Shown here piece by piece: positions 1 through 6,986 of a DNA stretch of 64,000 nt (positions are counted from its first letter, which is position 1; every line of letters begins with the position of its first letter). A program made the position numbers and the translations under genes. Source of the stretch: Muribaculaceae bacterium (lineage in GTDB: Bacteria > Pseudomonadota > Alphaproteobacteria > Rs-D84). The stretch covers positions 1 through 64,000 of the forward strand of contig JAMPEH010000002.1 of assembly GCA_023665245.1 (NCBI GenBank). Direction: 5' to 3'. The notes beneath the pieces are model-generated. The model had not been told where the DNA came from, ran no database searches, and saw only the letters and a list, made by a program, of their open reading frames with translations.

Positions 1-531
1 ACCGCTGTTATCCAGGGGCCGGATTTGGGCCGCGGGCAAAAGATTTCATATCTGATTATTGGTCAGGATTTAGCCCAGATTCGCGAAAAATATGGTGCGG
101 ATGCCGCCCAGACGATTATATCAACCACAGCGGCAAAAATCGTACTGCGCCAAAATGACCCGGAAACAGCCGACAGATTTTCCAAGATGATGGGGTACAA
201 GATGAAAGTCAAAACCGTCAAGGGTGCAGACGGCAAAGAAAAAGAAGAAACCGGCGAAGAATTATTATACACACCGATGGATATTATGAGACTTGGCAAG
301 GATAAAGAACTGATTATATATCAGGGATGGTACCACCGACCGATAGAGGCAGAACTAAAAATGGCATGGCAGGATTCGCGCCTGAAATCATATATGGACA
401 TGGGTGAAAGTTCGCCATTGCCAGAATTCTTGATACCATATCACCATGCCGCGATGGGATACGGTGGTGTACCACGCGTATACAACCCCAAAACGCGCGA
501 GATTAAAGTCTTGGAACCAATTAACGTTTAA
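1..531 (+). CDS. virD4: VirD4/TraG-type coupling protein, C-terminal part (5' end outside window)
   Basis: The reading frame is open from base 1 to a TAA at 529-531, so only the last 176 residues are present. The sequence has the usual end of a VirD4 coupling ATPase: a block ending in IIGQDLAQIREKYG, followed by a segment about recognising filaments of DNA or protein substrate, with TTAAKIVLRQND matching the conserved region after the second NTPase motif. VirD4 is an inner-membrane hexameric ATPase that brings substrates to a type IV secretion channel. Walker A and B are upstream of the window. Other parts of the same system (virB2, virB3, virB4) lie near 46-52 kb, so the secretion genes are dispersed. 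The family call is firm; effector versus DNA transport cannot be told from this piece. Confidence 0.85.
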   Translation, partial: TAVIQGPDLGRGQKISYLIIGQDLAQIREKYGADAAQTIISTTAAKIVLRQNDPETADRFSKMMGYKMKVKTVKGADGKEKEETGEELLYTPMDIMRLGKDKELIIYQGWYHRPIEAELKMAWQDSRLKSYMDMGESSPLPEFLIPYHHAAMGYGGVPRVYNPKTREIKVLEPINV

Positions 532-534
532 AAC

Positions 535-556
535 ACACCCGTTTGGGTGTTTTTTT
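535..556 (+). terminator. Intrinsic terminator of virD4
   Basis: Six-pair stem ACACCC/GGGTGT with loop GTTT and a run of seven T starts three bases after the virD4 stop codon. Confidence 0.85.
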
Positions 557-633
557 AGTGAACAATTGTTTGCATTACACATCAACAAACGTGTATCACA
601 CCCTATTCTTTTGGATTGCCACACTACTCACAT

Positions 634-772
634 GTCGTCATACCGGCACTGAATTTGAAAAACAATTGATAATTGTTTTTCAAAGAACCGGTATCCACTG
701 TGTGGCCTTTATACTCCTGGCGCTGGAACATTACAGAACACAATGGCCCCCGTTCTTTAACGGGATGACGAC
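634..772. repeat. Three-hairpin palindromic repeat, copy 1
   Basis: The copy begins with GTCGTCAT and ends with ATGACGAC, so its ends are inverted repeats. It has an outer CCGG-containing hairpin, a central palindrome (TCCTGGCGCTGGAA) and a second outer hairpin CCCGTTCTTTAACGGG. The left hairpin of this copy carries an extra long internal inverted repeat (TTTGAAAAACAATT/AATTGTTTTTCAAA). Related copies are at 829-930, 2204-2304, 21034-21135 and 48524-48621. No coding sequence is visible. The rest of the stretch from 557 to 965 holds nothing else I can support. Confidence 0.75.
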
Positions 773-828
773 ACGAGAGAAGTAGTCGGCTAATATCATA
801 ATCTGGGTACCATTCTTATAATTATCCC

Positions 829-930
829 GTCACACCGTCGAAGGACGGTGTCTACTGTGTTCCTCGGATTTCCTAGTACTAGGAAAATTCAGAACCCAAT
901 GGATGCCGTCGTAGGCCGGCATACTGCAGT
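829..930. repeat. Three-hairpin palindromic repeat, copy 2
   Basis: Outer hairpin ACCGTCGAAGGACGGT, central palindrome TCCTAGTACTAGGA and second outer hairpin GCCGTCGTAGGCCGGC, in the same order and spacing as the other copies. It lies just downstream of the cysteine-rich gene at 966-1655 and could also serve as its 3' end structure. Confidence 0.75.
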
Positions 931-965
931 GCCATGAGGCCTTGTGCGGGTGCCTGTGCACAATA

Positions 966-1655
966 TTACTTTTTATACTGGCAAGTGCTGCTGATTTTGA
1001 ATGTACCAGATACATCGTAATATGTGCCCGATGCAACATAACAACTGGTAATCACGGTCGCGCCGGCCGCACTGGTTCCACGTTTCAATGTTGTTTTTGC
1101 GGATGTTGTATAAACATCTGACCATGTTGGGCATTGTGTACATCCCGATGTGCCGTTTGTAGAACTGCCATAATATCCCGCGGCGCAACGATATTGGATT
1201 GACGCAACGCAATCTGCGTTATAGACGGTTCGCTTTTGATATCCGGTGCGGTATTCCGCCCAATCGGTGTCGTTTGGACAATTTTTATCTTTTACACATG
1301 TGTGATATAGATACGGGGCTTTGTTAATATCTTCATCTGGTTCATACCAGCAGAAATCATTATATGTAAATCTAGTTGCGTCAGCGTCAATATATTGCAG
1401 TGAATATCCCGACGGACATGATGCACATGATTGAACGTAATAACATTTGCCATCTGTTTCGTGCCACATAAAACTTTCGTATTGATTCATTGTGGCGCAA
1501 TTGTGCGTCATAAAGGATGCCGTCATGTCCGTACAATTGGAATACACGCCTTTCAGCTGCATATAATCACCCCAGTCATCGCAATATGCAATTGCATTGC
1601 CATGCACACTGAAAATCGTCAATATGGTGATAGGTATAATAAATTTTGTTTTCAT
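966..1655 (-). CDS. Cysteine-rich secreted protein, paralogue 1
   Basis: The protein has 229 residues. The start at 1655 is chosen because AGGAG lies nine bases upstream; the frame stays open further upstream into the leader, but that part has no signal peptide logic. Residues 1-22 form a Sec signal peptide ending AIA before YC. The mature part has about fifteen cysteines and short C-x-x-C-x-S-G-Y units (CASCPSGYSL) plus a C-terminal block ITSCYVASGTYYD followed by a final cysteine before YKK. The gene at 20128-20718 encodes the same arrangement with low overall identity, so the two are paralogues. Both are preceded by the same structured RNA leader. I do not recognise a catalytic motif; a disulfide-stabilised periplasmic or surface protein is the inference. 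Function unknown. Confidence 0.8.
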   Translation of the reverse strand: MKTKFIIPITILTIFSVHGNAIAYCDDWGDYMQLKGVYSNCTDMTASFMTHNCATMNQYESFMWHETDGKCYYVQSCASCPSGYSLQYIDADATRFTYNDFCWYEPDEDINKAPYLYHTCVKDKNCPNDTDWAEYRTGYQKRTVYNADCVASIQYRCAAGYYGSSTNGTSGCTQCPTWSDVYTTSAKTTLKRGTSAAGATVITSCYVASGTYYDVSGTFKISSTCQYKK

Positions 1656-1905
1656 TGTTTTGGTCTCCTGCGTTTTCGTAATGAAAAAACCACCCAAAAT
1701 AGAGTGGTCAGGAGGTTCGAAACAATCACAAGAATTGTGTGCTTATTGTGCGCGTGATGCGCATTATTCACAGCCCTCCTGACCCCATGTGGGACAGGAG
1801 TTTATTTTTCGTCGCAATATTAAAAACGGCGCAAACGCGCCTATAAATTATATTCCGACGCTTGTGAACGGGTTTCGACACCCCATCAATGGAAATCCCA
1901 TTGAC
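1656..1905 (-). ncRNA. Structured attenuator-like leader RNA (copy C) of the cysteine-rich gene
   Basis: Reading on the minus strand from the predicted start near 1905: a 5'-terminal hairpin TCAATGG/CCATTGA; a short GGGT/ACCC hairpin; a long stem of CGTCGGAATAT with AATATTGCGACG enclosing GGCGC/GCGCC; then segment 1 (CTCCTGTCCC, 1791-1800), segment 2 (GGTCAGGAGG, 1775-1784), a small hairpin ACAAT/ATTGT, segment 3 (CCTCCTGACC, 1706-1715) and segment 4 inside the terminator 1690-1708 with a six-T run. Segment 2 can pair with 1, leaving 3 free for the terminator, or with 3, which removes the terminator stem. The start codon of the cysteine-rich gene is 29 bases beyond the T run. Same plan as the copies at 5883, 19768 and 20719. 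Confidence 0.8.
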
Positions 1906-1911
1906 ACCGAT

Positions 1912-1940
1912 ATTATATAACGCAGCGTTATTAAATACAA
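1912..1940 (-). promoter_or_regulatory. Promoter of leader C
   Basis: On the minus strand, TTGTAT (1935-1940), a 17-base spacer and TATAAT (1912-1917). The first hairpin of the leader begins where transcription should start. Confidence 0.75.
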
Positions 1941-2097
1941 GTTTTATAAATGTATGGCATAAATCCAATTAAGTGCGAAAAGAATCAATGAATACCTAGC
2001 CACCCCCAGTCACACTGCGTGCGACAGCCCCCGCCAATGGCGGTGGCAATTAATCGTAACAACAATTATTGTAAAAAACTTAGAACATTATCTCTAT

Positions 2098-2192
2098 TGT
2101 CATTGCGAGCCCGTCAGGGCGTGGCAATCCAGCGAGTTATCAAATTATGCAATTTTAATAGCCCCACTCCTGCCTACGCAGGAGTGACAATT
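2098..2192. repeat. Palindromic repeat of a second type
   Basis: Starts TTGTCATTGCGAGCCCG with a hairpin GAGCCCGTCAGGGCGT and ends with hairpin CACTCCTGCCTACGCAGGAGTG followed by ACAATT, so the ends TTGTCA and TGACAAT are inverted repeats. It sits directly before copy 3 of the three-hairpin family. It may be a distant member of that family. Confidence 0.6.
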
Positions 2193-2203
2193 GTTCCCTT
2201 GTT

Positions 2204-2304
2204 TCGTCACCCCGACGAAGGTCGGGGACTATTGAGTTCCTCGATTCTCCTAGTGCTAGGACATTACTGAACACAGTGGATACCGGCCGCCGCCGGGGTG
2301 ACGA
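2204..2304. repeat. Three-hairpin palindromic repeat, copy 3
   Basis: CGTCACCCCGACGAAGGTCGGGG opens the element as its first hairpin (written here as CCCCGACGAAGGTCGGGG), followed by TCCTAGTGCTAGGA and a CCGGCCGCCGCCGG hairpin, then GTGACGA. Ends are inverted repeats. Confidence 0.75.
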
Positions 2305-2344
2305 TATTTTTTACATCTATTGTTAATTGTTATCTGTTCATTGA

Positions 2345-2369
2345 AAAATGCCCCAATGGGGCATTTTTA
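2345..2369. terminator. Bidirectional intrinsic terminator
   Basis: ATGCCCC/GGGGCAT stem with A run on one side and T run on the other. It overlaps the stop codon of the lipoprotein gene at 2367-3092 and would end its transcript. Confidence 0.75.
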
Positions 2370-3092
2370 TAACACTTTGCCTGTTTTGGCGTCAAACTTT
2401 TCACGGCCCACACTAATAACACCGTCACTATATTTTGGTGCCACCTGTTTATCAACAGATATGCGCCAATATACCGCGCCGTCATTGTCGCGAATGGCGT
2501 ATAAATTGCCATCGGTTGACACAACGTATGACACGTTATTTGCCACCAAGAACGGCAACCCGACACTGATATTCGCGCACCATTTTTTTGCGCCATCGAT
2601 ATTATTTATTTTGCAATATGCATCCCCTAAGCCCCCGGCATAAACATACGTGTCACCAACGACAATCGGCGCCGTGATATCAACAACCGATGCACCACCG
2701 GTCAGGTTGCTGGGGCGGTAAATATCCGACATCCATGCGATTACGCGGGTGCTTGGATTAACCTTGACCAATTCACCAGTGGTCAGGCCTGCATACACAT
2801 ATTTACCGTGGCAGACGGGGTGCTGGTCACTTTTGACAGAATTCGGGGTGGCAAAACCACTGAAAATCTTTCTGTCACCATGCCAGATAACGTTTGACGC
2901 ATCCTGGCGATATGGACAATCTGTGACATCTGAATTTATGAAATTTTCAGGTGCATCCGGCACCGGCGTATTTAGCACCGAAACATCATTTGTTGCAAAT
3001 ATAGCAGAACGCGTACCCGGCAAAATCGGGTCATGTTTGGCACATGCCGCCAATGCCAATAATGCAATCACAGATGTCAAAATTTTACGCAT
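2367..3092 (-). CDS. BamB-like PQQ beta-propeller lipoprotein, short form
   Basis: 241 residues. The signal peptide ends in a lipobox (LAACA, Cys17), so this is a lipoprotein with Ala at +2, which favours transfer to the outer membrane. The mature part contains beta-propeller strands with the typical repeated pattern of a PQQ-like blade, for example TTGELVKVNPSTRVIAW, STDGNLYAIRDNDGAVYW and KFDAKTGKVL. BamB is the accessory propeller of the Bam outer-membrane protein insertion complex. E. coli BamB has about 390 residues and eight blades, so this form can hold only about half as many. The upstream neighbour is a YfgM-like protein, and yfgM-bamB adjacency is a known arrangement, which supports the call. 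No intact eighth blade can be seen; a non-Bam propeller lipoprotein is the alternative. Confidence 0.65.
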   Translation of the reverse strand: MRKILTSVIALLALAACAKHDPILPGTRSAIFATNDVSVLNTPVPDAPENFINSDVTDCPYRQDASNVIWHGDRKIFSGFATPNSVKSDQHPVCHGKYVYAGLTTGELVKVNPSTRVIAWMSDIYRPSNLTGGASVVDITAPIVVGDTYVYAGGLGDAYCKINNIDGAKKWCANISVGLPFLVANNVSYVVSTDGNLYAIRDNDGAVYWRISVDKQVAPKYSDGVISVGREKFDAKTGKVL

Positions 3093-3110
3093 ATCATCCC
3101 CCCGTCAAAA

Positions 3111-3761
3111 TTAACGCAATGTCTGGGCTGCGGTCAAAATAGACGCCGGTGCATTTTTATCACTGATAATCTTGTCCAGCCATTTGTTCGCATTACCACG
3201 GTCGCCGGCGGCCAAATATTTCTGGGCGACAGTCAGGCGCGATGTGTAATAGAACGGTGATGATTTTGTATTCAATGGCGCCAGATATTTTTCCACCGCC
3301 GCGGCATCCATATCATCGCCAGTCAGTGCGATAACATGCAAACGTGCTAAATCACGGAAATCACGCGTTTTACCGTTATCTGCCAAATATTTCAGGTTTT
3401 CAATATTGTTATTTAACATATAAGACTGAAACAGTGCCAAATCTGCCGTGGCGCCCGATGTGTTTTTACCAATTGACGCCAGTGCATTTGCATTGACAGA
3501 TGAAATCGCAGTTTCGTAATTAATTGCGGCAGCAACTTTTCTGGTATGCCATGCGTTAACACCAATTTGAACGCCAGCCACGACAATGATAATTCCCGCC
3601 ACAGCACCAATGATATAGTTCTGATATTTTTTCAAGAAACGCATTGTCTTTTCGTTGTTGACGTCTTCCCAAACCTCGCGATAAAGTGCGTCTTCGGCAT
3701 AGTCTTCGCGTGTTTTCTTGGGCTGTTTTATTTTCTTTCTGTTTTCCAAAATTGATGCCAT
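3111..3761 (-). CDS. YfgM-like inner-membrane tetratricopeptide protein
   Basis: 216 residues. An N-terminal charged stretch of about 45 residues is followed by one membrane helix (IIGAVAGIIIVVAGVQIGV, about residues 50-68) and a periplasmic helical-repeat part ending in LDKIISDKNAPASILTAAQTLR-type TPR helices. This is the organisation of YfgM, an ancillary SecYEG/periplasmic chaperone-network protein that in E. coli is encoded next to bamB, as here (18 bases to the BamB-like gene). The stop and the next start are close enough for one transcript. Divergent from rpoH. Family call from architecture and context; sequence identity to enteric YfgM is evidently low. Confidence 0.65.
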   Translation of the reverse strand: MASILENRKKIKQPKKTREDYAEDALYREVWEDVNNEKTMRFLKKYQNYIIGAVAGIIIVVAGVQIGVNAWHTRKVAAAINYETAISSVNANALASIGKNTSGATADLALFQSYMLNNNIENLKYLADNGKTRDFRDLARLHVIALTGDDMDAAAVEKYLAPLNTKSSPFYYTSRLTVAQKYLAAGDRGNANKWLDKIISDKNAPASILTAAQTLR

Positions 3762-3790
3762 TGGAACAATCTCCTGCTGTTAAAGGTATC

Positions 3791-3818
3791 TTGATAATTC
3801 TTAATTTATTGCTATACT
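3791..3818 (+). promoter_or_regulatory. rpoH promoter, predicted leaderless
   Basis: TTGATA (3791-3796), 16-base spacer, TATACT (3813-3818). The -10 ends nine bases before the ATG at 3828, and no Shine-Dalgarno sequence lies between, so the transcript should begin within a few bases of the start codon. Confidence 0.6.
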
Positions 3819-3827
3819 ATAAAAGTT

Positions 3828-4742
3828 ATGAAAAAGCAAATCAAGAACGCTTTGCCGGTATCCACATCATCCCCCAGCATTATTGCCGCCCGCGGGATGA
3901 GTGATGACGCAGGCTTGGCGCAATATATCCAGACAATTCAAAAATTCCCGGTGTTAAGTGCCGAACAAGAATACGAATACGCGACCCAATGGGTTCAAAA
4001 TCAGGACAATGTCGCGGCAGAAAAATTAGTGGCCAGCCACCTGCGCCTGGTGGTGTCGGTTGCGTACGACTTTAAAAACTATGGTGTGCCGGTCGCAGAA
4101 TTGATTGCCAGCGGTAATATGGGCCTGATGCAGGCACTGCAAAAATTTGACCCAGAACGTGGATTTCGATTCTCGACATATGCAATGTTCTGGATAAAGG
4201 CTGAAATTTACGAAACTATTTTAAACAATTGGTCTATCGTTAAAATCGGGACATCGGCAAATCAAAAACGCGTGTTCTTTAATCTGGCGCGTGCGAAACG
4301 TGCCCTGGGGATAATGGATAATAATATGACCGATGATCAGACACGCGCAGTGGCAGAATACTTAAGTGTGCCAGAAAACGATGTAAAACGCATGTCAACA
4401 CGTGTGGCGGCACGCGATGTATCATTAAACGCGCCGGCACGCGGGGATGAAGATGCCGCGACAGATGTTCTGTCCAATATGGCAGATGACAAAGTAAACA
4501 TCGAAGAATCTATTGAACGATTGGAATTTCAGCGCCGCGGTTATGAATTACTGAAAAAGCATCTGGCGGCGATGCCAGAACGCGACCGCGAAATACTGCG
4601 GGCACGTCGTCTGACAGAACCTGCATTGACGTTAGAGGCACTGTCACAAAAATACGGCATATCACGCGAACGCGTGCGCCAAATTGAAGAACGCGCATAC
4701 ACCAAACTGCGCGATGCCATTTTAAAAGAAACGCAAGGATAG
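3828..4742 (+). CDS. rpoH: RNA polymerase sigma-32 factor RpoH
   Basis: 304 residues. Region 2 is clear (HLRLVVSVAYDFKNYG, then GNMGLMQALQKFDPERGFRFSTYAMFWIKAEI), followed by the RpoH box region (ANQKRVFFNLARAKRALG), which separates sigma-32 from the vegetative sigma factor, and region 4 with the helix-turn-helix LEALSQKYGISRERVRQIEE. It directs RNA polymerase to heat-shock promoters. The start at 3828 fits a promoter whose -10 ends nine bases before it; the next in-frame ATG at 3897 would leave a very short region 1.2. It is followed nine bases later by a porin gene. Confidence 0.93.
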   Translation: MKKQIKNALPVSTSSPSIIAARGMSDDAGLAQYIQTIQKFPVLSAEQEYEYATQWVQNQDNVAAEKLVASHLRLVVSVAYDFKNYGVPVAELIASGNMGLMQALQKFDPERGFRFSTYAMFWIKAEIYETILNNWSIVKIGTSANQKRVFFNLARAKRALGIMDNNMTDDQTRAVAEYLSVPENDVKRMSTRVAARDVSLNAPARGDEDAATDVLSNMADDKVNIEESIERLEFQRRGYELLKKHLAAMPERDREILRARRLTEPALTLEALSQKYGISRERVRQIEERAYTKLRDAILKETQG

Positions 4743-4751
4743 GTATTCAAT

Positions 4752-5777
4752 ATGCAATTAAAATATACATCTGTTGTGGCACTGGCGGTAATGCTGTGTG
4801 GTGCGGCGGCAAACGCGGCCATCGAATATAAAACAGGCCCGGTTGGATTTAAATTATCGGGATACGCCAATGGCGGATTGATAGAACCCGACTTTGACGA
4901 ACCAAAATGGCTGGGCGATTGGGCCGTACGTGGCCAAATGAACTATGCCCTGACAGACGGCCAGACACTGGGGCTGGTATATGCCATGGATCAGGCCGCA
5001 CTGGATGAAAATCATTTTGCACATGAAATGTTTGGTCTGTATGAAAATCGCGCATATGGCCGCATAGAGGTTGGTATGACACACAGCGTGGCACGAAAAT
5101 TAAGTGTCGGGTTGCCTGATGTTGGCGGACTGCGTGTAAATGAAACACCACTGTTTTATAAAAAGATTCGCCCAGATGGTGCCGTTATTGCCGACACCGC
5201 AATAATCAGTGGACACGAAGGATTACGCGCCAATATCGTGTCTGTGCCTGTAAATGGTGCGCAATATGGCCTGTCGGTTGCGGGTTTGGCGGATGAATAT
5301 GACTATGCATTTGATATGGGGCTGAAAATACGCCAGCCACACGGCAAATTAAAGACCGCATATTCGTTTGGCGCATCATTTATGGACAATCCAAAAAACT
5401 ATCGCCCAGAATCATACGCGCCGCGTGTAAATGCCGATTGGCGGGCGCAAGGATCAATGGGAATGAACCTGCAATACAACAGTTGGATTTGGGGTATGTC
5501 ACTGCGTGCGATATATGACAAAAACCCGGTGGGCGTCGTATCAGACGGTGTGTCGTTTGGCACGGGGGTCAGTTATGATTTATTGCGATACAGTCTGTCA
5601 TTGACATATATTTTATCAGATACCGGCATTTGGGACAGTGATGTCAAAGACTATGCCGACCATACGGTAATCGGTTCTTTTCGATATAAATACAGTGAAA
5701 ATGTCGATGGATGGATATCACTGGGGCTGACCAGTGATACACCATTTGTATCCGCCGGCGTCGGGTTATCGTTCTAA
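4752..5777 (+). CDS. Outer-membrane porin-like beta-barrel protein
   Basis: 341 residues with a signal peptide (VVALAVMLCGAAANA, cleavage near residue 23). The rest is alternating short beta strands rich in Tyr, Gly and aromatic girdle residues, and it ends with Phe (VGLSF), the terminal signature read by the Bam complex. This is the pattern of general gram-negative porins, which form 16-strand trimeric channels. The gene starts nine bases after rpoH and has its own terminator; it may be cotranscribed with rpoH. The substrate cannot be inferred. Confidence 0.75.
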   Translation: MQLKYTSVVALAVMLCGAAANAAIEYKTGPVGFKLSGYANGGLIEPDFDEPKWLGDWAVRGQMNYALTDGQTLGLVYAMDQAALDENHFAHEMFGLYENRAYGRIEVGMTHSVARKLSVGLPDVGGLRVNETPLFYKKIRPDGAVIADTAIISGHEGLRANIVSVPVNGAQYGLSVAGLADEYDYAFDMGLKIRQPHGKLKTAYSFGASFMDNPKNYRPESYAPRVNADWRAQGSMGMNLQYNSWIWGMSLRAIYDKNPVGVVSDGVSFGTGVSYDLLRYSLSLTYILSDTGIWDSDVKDYADHTVIGSFRYKYSENVDGWISLGLTSDTPFVSAGVGLSF

Positions 5778-5780
5778 AAA

Positions 5781-5802
5781 ATGCCCCAAATGGGGCATTT
5801 TT
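5781..5802 (+). terminator. Terminator of the porin gene
   Basis: ATGCCCC/GGGGCAT stem with loop AAAT and T run, beginning three bases after the stop codon. Confidence 0.85.
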
Positions 5803-5867
5803 CAAATAACAATTAACAAAGAACAGATAACAAATAATGAATTAATCCTAGATTTTAGATATTTATT

Positions 5868-5876
5868 TGTTATAAT
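5868..5876 (+). promoter_or_regulatory. Extended -10 promoter of RNA copy A
   Basis: TGTTATAAT, an extended -10. It is preceded by a block (CCTAGATTTT, 5847-5856) that is conserved in the copy at 19768-20014 and would lie near -35. Confidence 0.75.
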
Positions 5877-5882
5877 CTGCAT

Positions 5883-6121
5883 GCGTTGATGAATTATCAG
5901 CGTGAGGTGTGAATACCTCTCATAGAAAAAATCTCCAACCCGGGTTGGAGGGTTGTGATATATTTAAATAAACAATACTATTCTCTATGATAGTATTCAA
6001 CCTCCAACCACTTTAGATTTATCTTGGTGGTTTTGTTTTTGTTTGGAGATTGGAGCCCCCAGACAAAATAAGGAAAAGACCTATGTCAAGCAACGACACC
6101 GCCCAAATGGGCGGTGTTTTT
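5883..6121 (+). ncRNA. Structured attenuator-like RNA, stand-alone copy A
   Basis: The transcript is predicted to begin with hairpin GCGTTGAT/ATCAGCGT, then GAGGT/ACCTC. Segment 1 is CTCCAACC (5933-5940), segment 2 GGTTGGAGGGTTG (5943-5955), a hairpin AATACTAT/ATAGTATT follows, then segment 3 CAACCTCCAACC (5998-6009), whose last bases form the terminator stem AACCACT/GGTGGTT with TTTTGTTTTTG (6031-6041). Segment 2 pairs either with 1 (terminator forms) or with 3 (12 pairs, antiterminator). Beyond it come hairpin GTTTGG/CCAGAC (6041-6064), the conserved tail AAAAGACCTATGTCAAG and a second terminator (6096-6121). No gene follows in this direction, since gpsA converges. It is about 70 percent identical to the copy at 19768-20014 by eye. 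Confidence 0.8.
6096..6121. terminator. Bidirectional terminator between RNA copy A and gpsA
   Basis: ACACCGCCC/GGGCGGTGT stem followed by a T run. It ends RNA copy A on the plus strand and overlaps the gpsA stop codon on the other. Confidence 0.8.
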
Positions 6122-6986
6122 ATTTCAATCCCATCTTGTCACGCATTTCGCATAAAACAGGCGTTGCAATACCTATTTTCTGGGCGCGTGCAATCAATCC
6201 ATGCAGGGCAAATATCCCCTCTACCGTGCCGGCTGGTTCCTCGCCCTGGGCCAATGCCATGCCGCCAGAGAAATTACGACTGGTCGGTGACGTGGCGGAT
6301 AAAAACAAGTCCCCTATTCCGCATAGCCCCAAAAATGTTTCTGATTTCGCCCCCAGCGCATTGCCAATTTTTGCGATTTCGTTCCAAGCAAGCGTAAATA
6401 TCAATGCCCGTTCATTTTCACCGCGCCCGGCAACGGTGTTATATCCAGAAATCAATGCCACCGCATTTTTTCCAACACCGCACAATTCCGTACCAATCAC
6501 ATCATCAATCGGCGATAGGTACAGTTTATTTAATGCAATTTTTCCTGCATCTATCGCGTTTTGTGTACCGGCCAGTGTGGAACCTGTGGGGACGCCGGCG
6601 GCAACCTCGGCGGCGAATTGTGGACCGGATAAAACACCAAAATCTGTGCACACTGGCAACGCGTCATGTAAAACCTCTGACATGAATTTGCCGGTTGAAT
6701 ATTCCGCGCCCTTGGTACAGATTATAACAGGCTGGCCATTATAAAATTCACGTGCGGCGCCCATTGTATCGCGAAAAAATGATGCAGGTGTCACCATCAG
6801 CCACGTGTCCATACTATGCAAATCAGACATCTGACGTGTGACGGTTAAATTTGACGGCATATCAACACCATCAAAAACCTTGTATTCACCATCAAACGAC
6901 CATAAGGTCACATCAGAACCACCACGGGCCGAAATTATCCCCAACGCGGTGCCCCATGCACCGGCGCCAATTACACCGACTTTCAT
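6120..6986 (-). CDS. gpsA: Glycerol-3-phosphate dehydrogenase [NAD(P)+]
   Basis: 288 residues. The N-terminal Rossmann motif is GVIGAGAWGTALG, and the C-terminal domain has the catalytic lysine in GVGKNAVALISG and the substrate loop SPTSRNFSGG. The enzyme reduces dihydroxyacetone phosphate to sn-glycerol 3-phosphate for phospholipid synthesis in the cytoplasm. It is about 40 residues shorter than E. coli GpsA, mainly in the N-terminal domain, but all key motifs are present. Its start overlaps the stop of the upstream TPR gene by four bases (ATGA), so the two are translationally coupled. Confidence 0.93.
   Translation of the reverse strand: MKVGVIGAGAWGTALGIISARGGSDVTLWSFDGEYKVFDGVDMPSNLTVTRQMSDLHSMDTWLMVTPASFFRDTMGAAREFYNGQPVIICTKGAEYSTGKFMSEVLHDALPVCTDFGVLSGPQFAAEVAAGVPTGSTLAGTQNAIDAGKIALNKLYLSPIDDVIGTELCGVGKNAVALISGYNTVAGRGENERALIFTLAWNEIAKIGNALGAKSETFLGLCGIGDLFLSATSPTSRNFSGGMALAQGEEPAGTVEGIFALHGLIARAQKIGIATPVLCEMRDKMGLK

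Noticed and set aside
265..273. TTATACACA as a DnaA box
   Set aside because: A single match inside the virD4 coding sequence with no cluster around it.
5883..6121. RNA copy A as tmRNA, SRP RNA or RNase P RNA
   Set aside because: No tag-coding segment, no SRP GGAAGCAGCC-type loop and no RNase P GAGGAAAGTCC core; four diverged copies also argue against a housekeeping RNA.
6050..6397. Reading frame starting at ATGTCAAG after RNA copy A, and its counterpart after copy B
   Set aside because: The frames run straight through terminators into the antisense of gpsA and accC and share no protein similarity beyond the conserved RNA.
6043..6744. Plus-strand frame opposite gpsA
   Set aside because: Antisense shadow; composition follows the codon pattern of gpsA.
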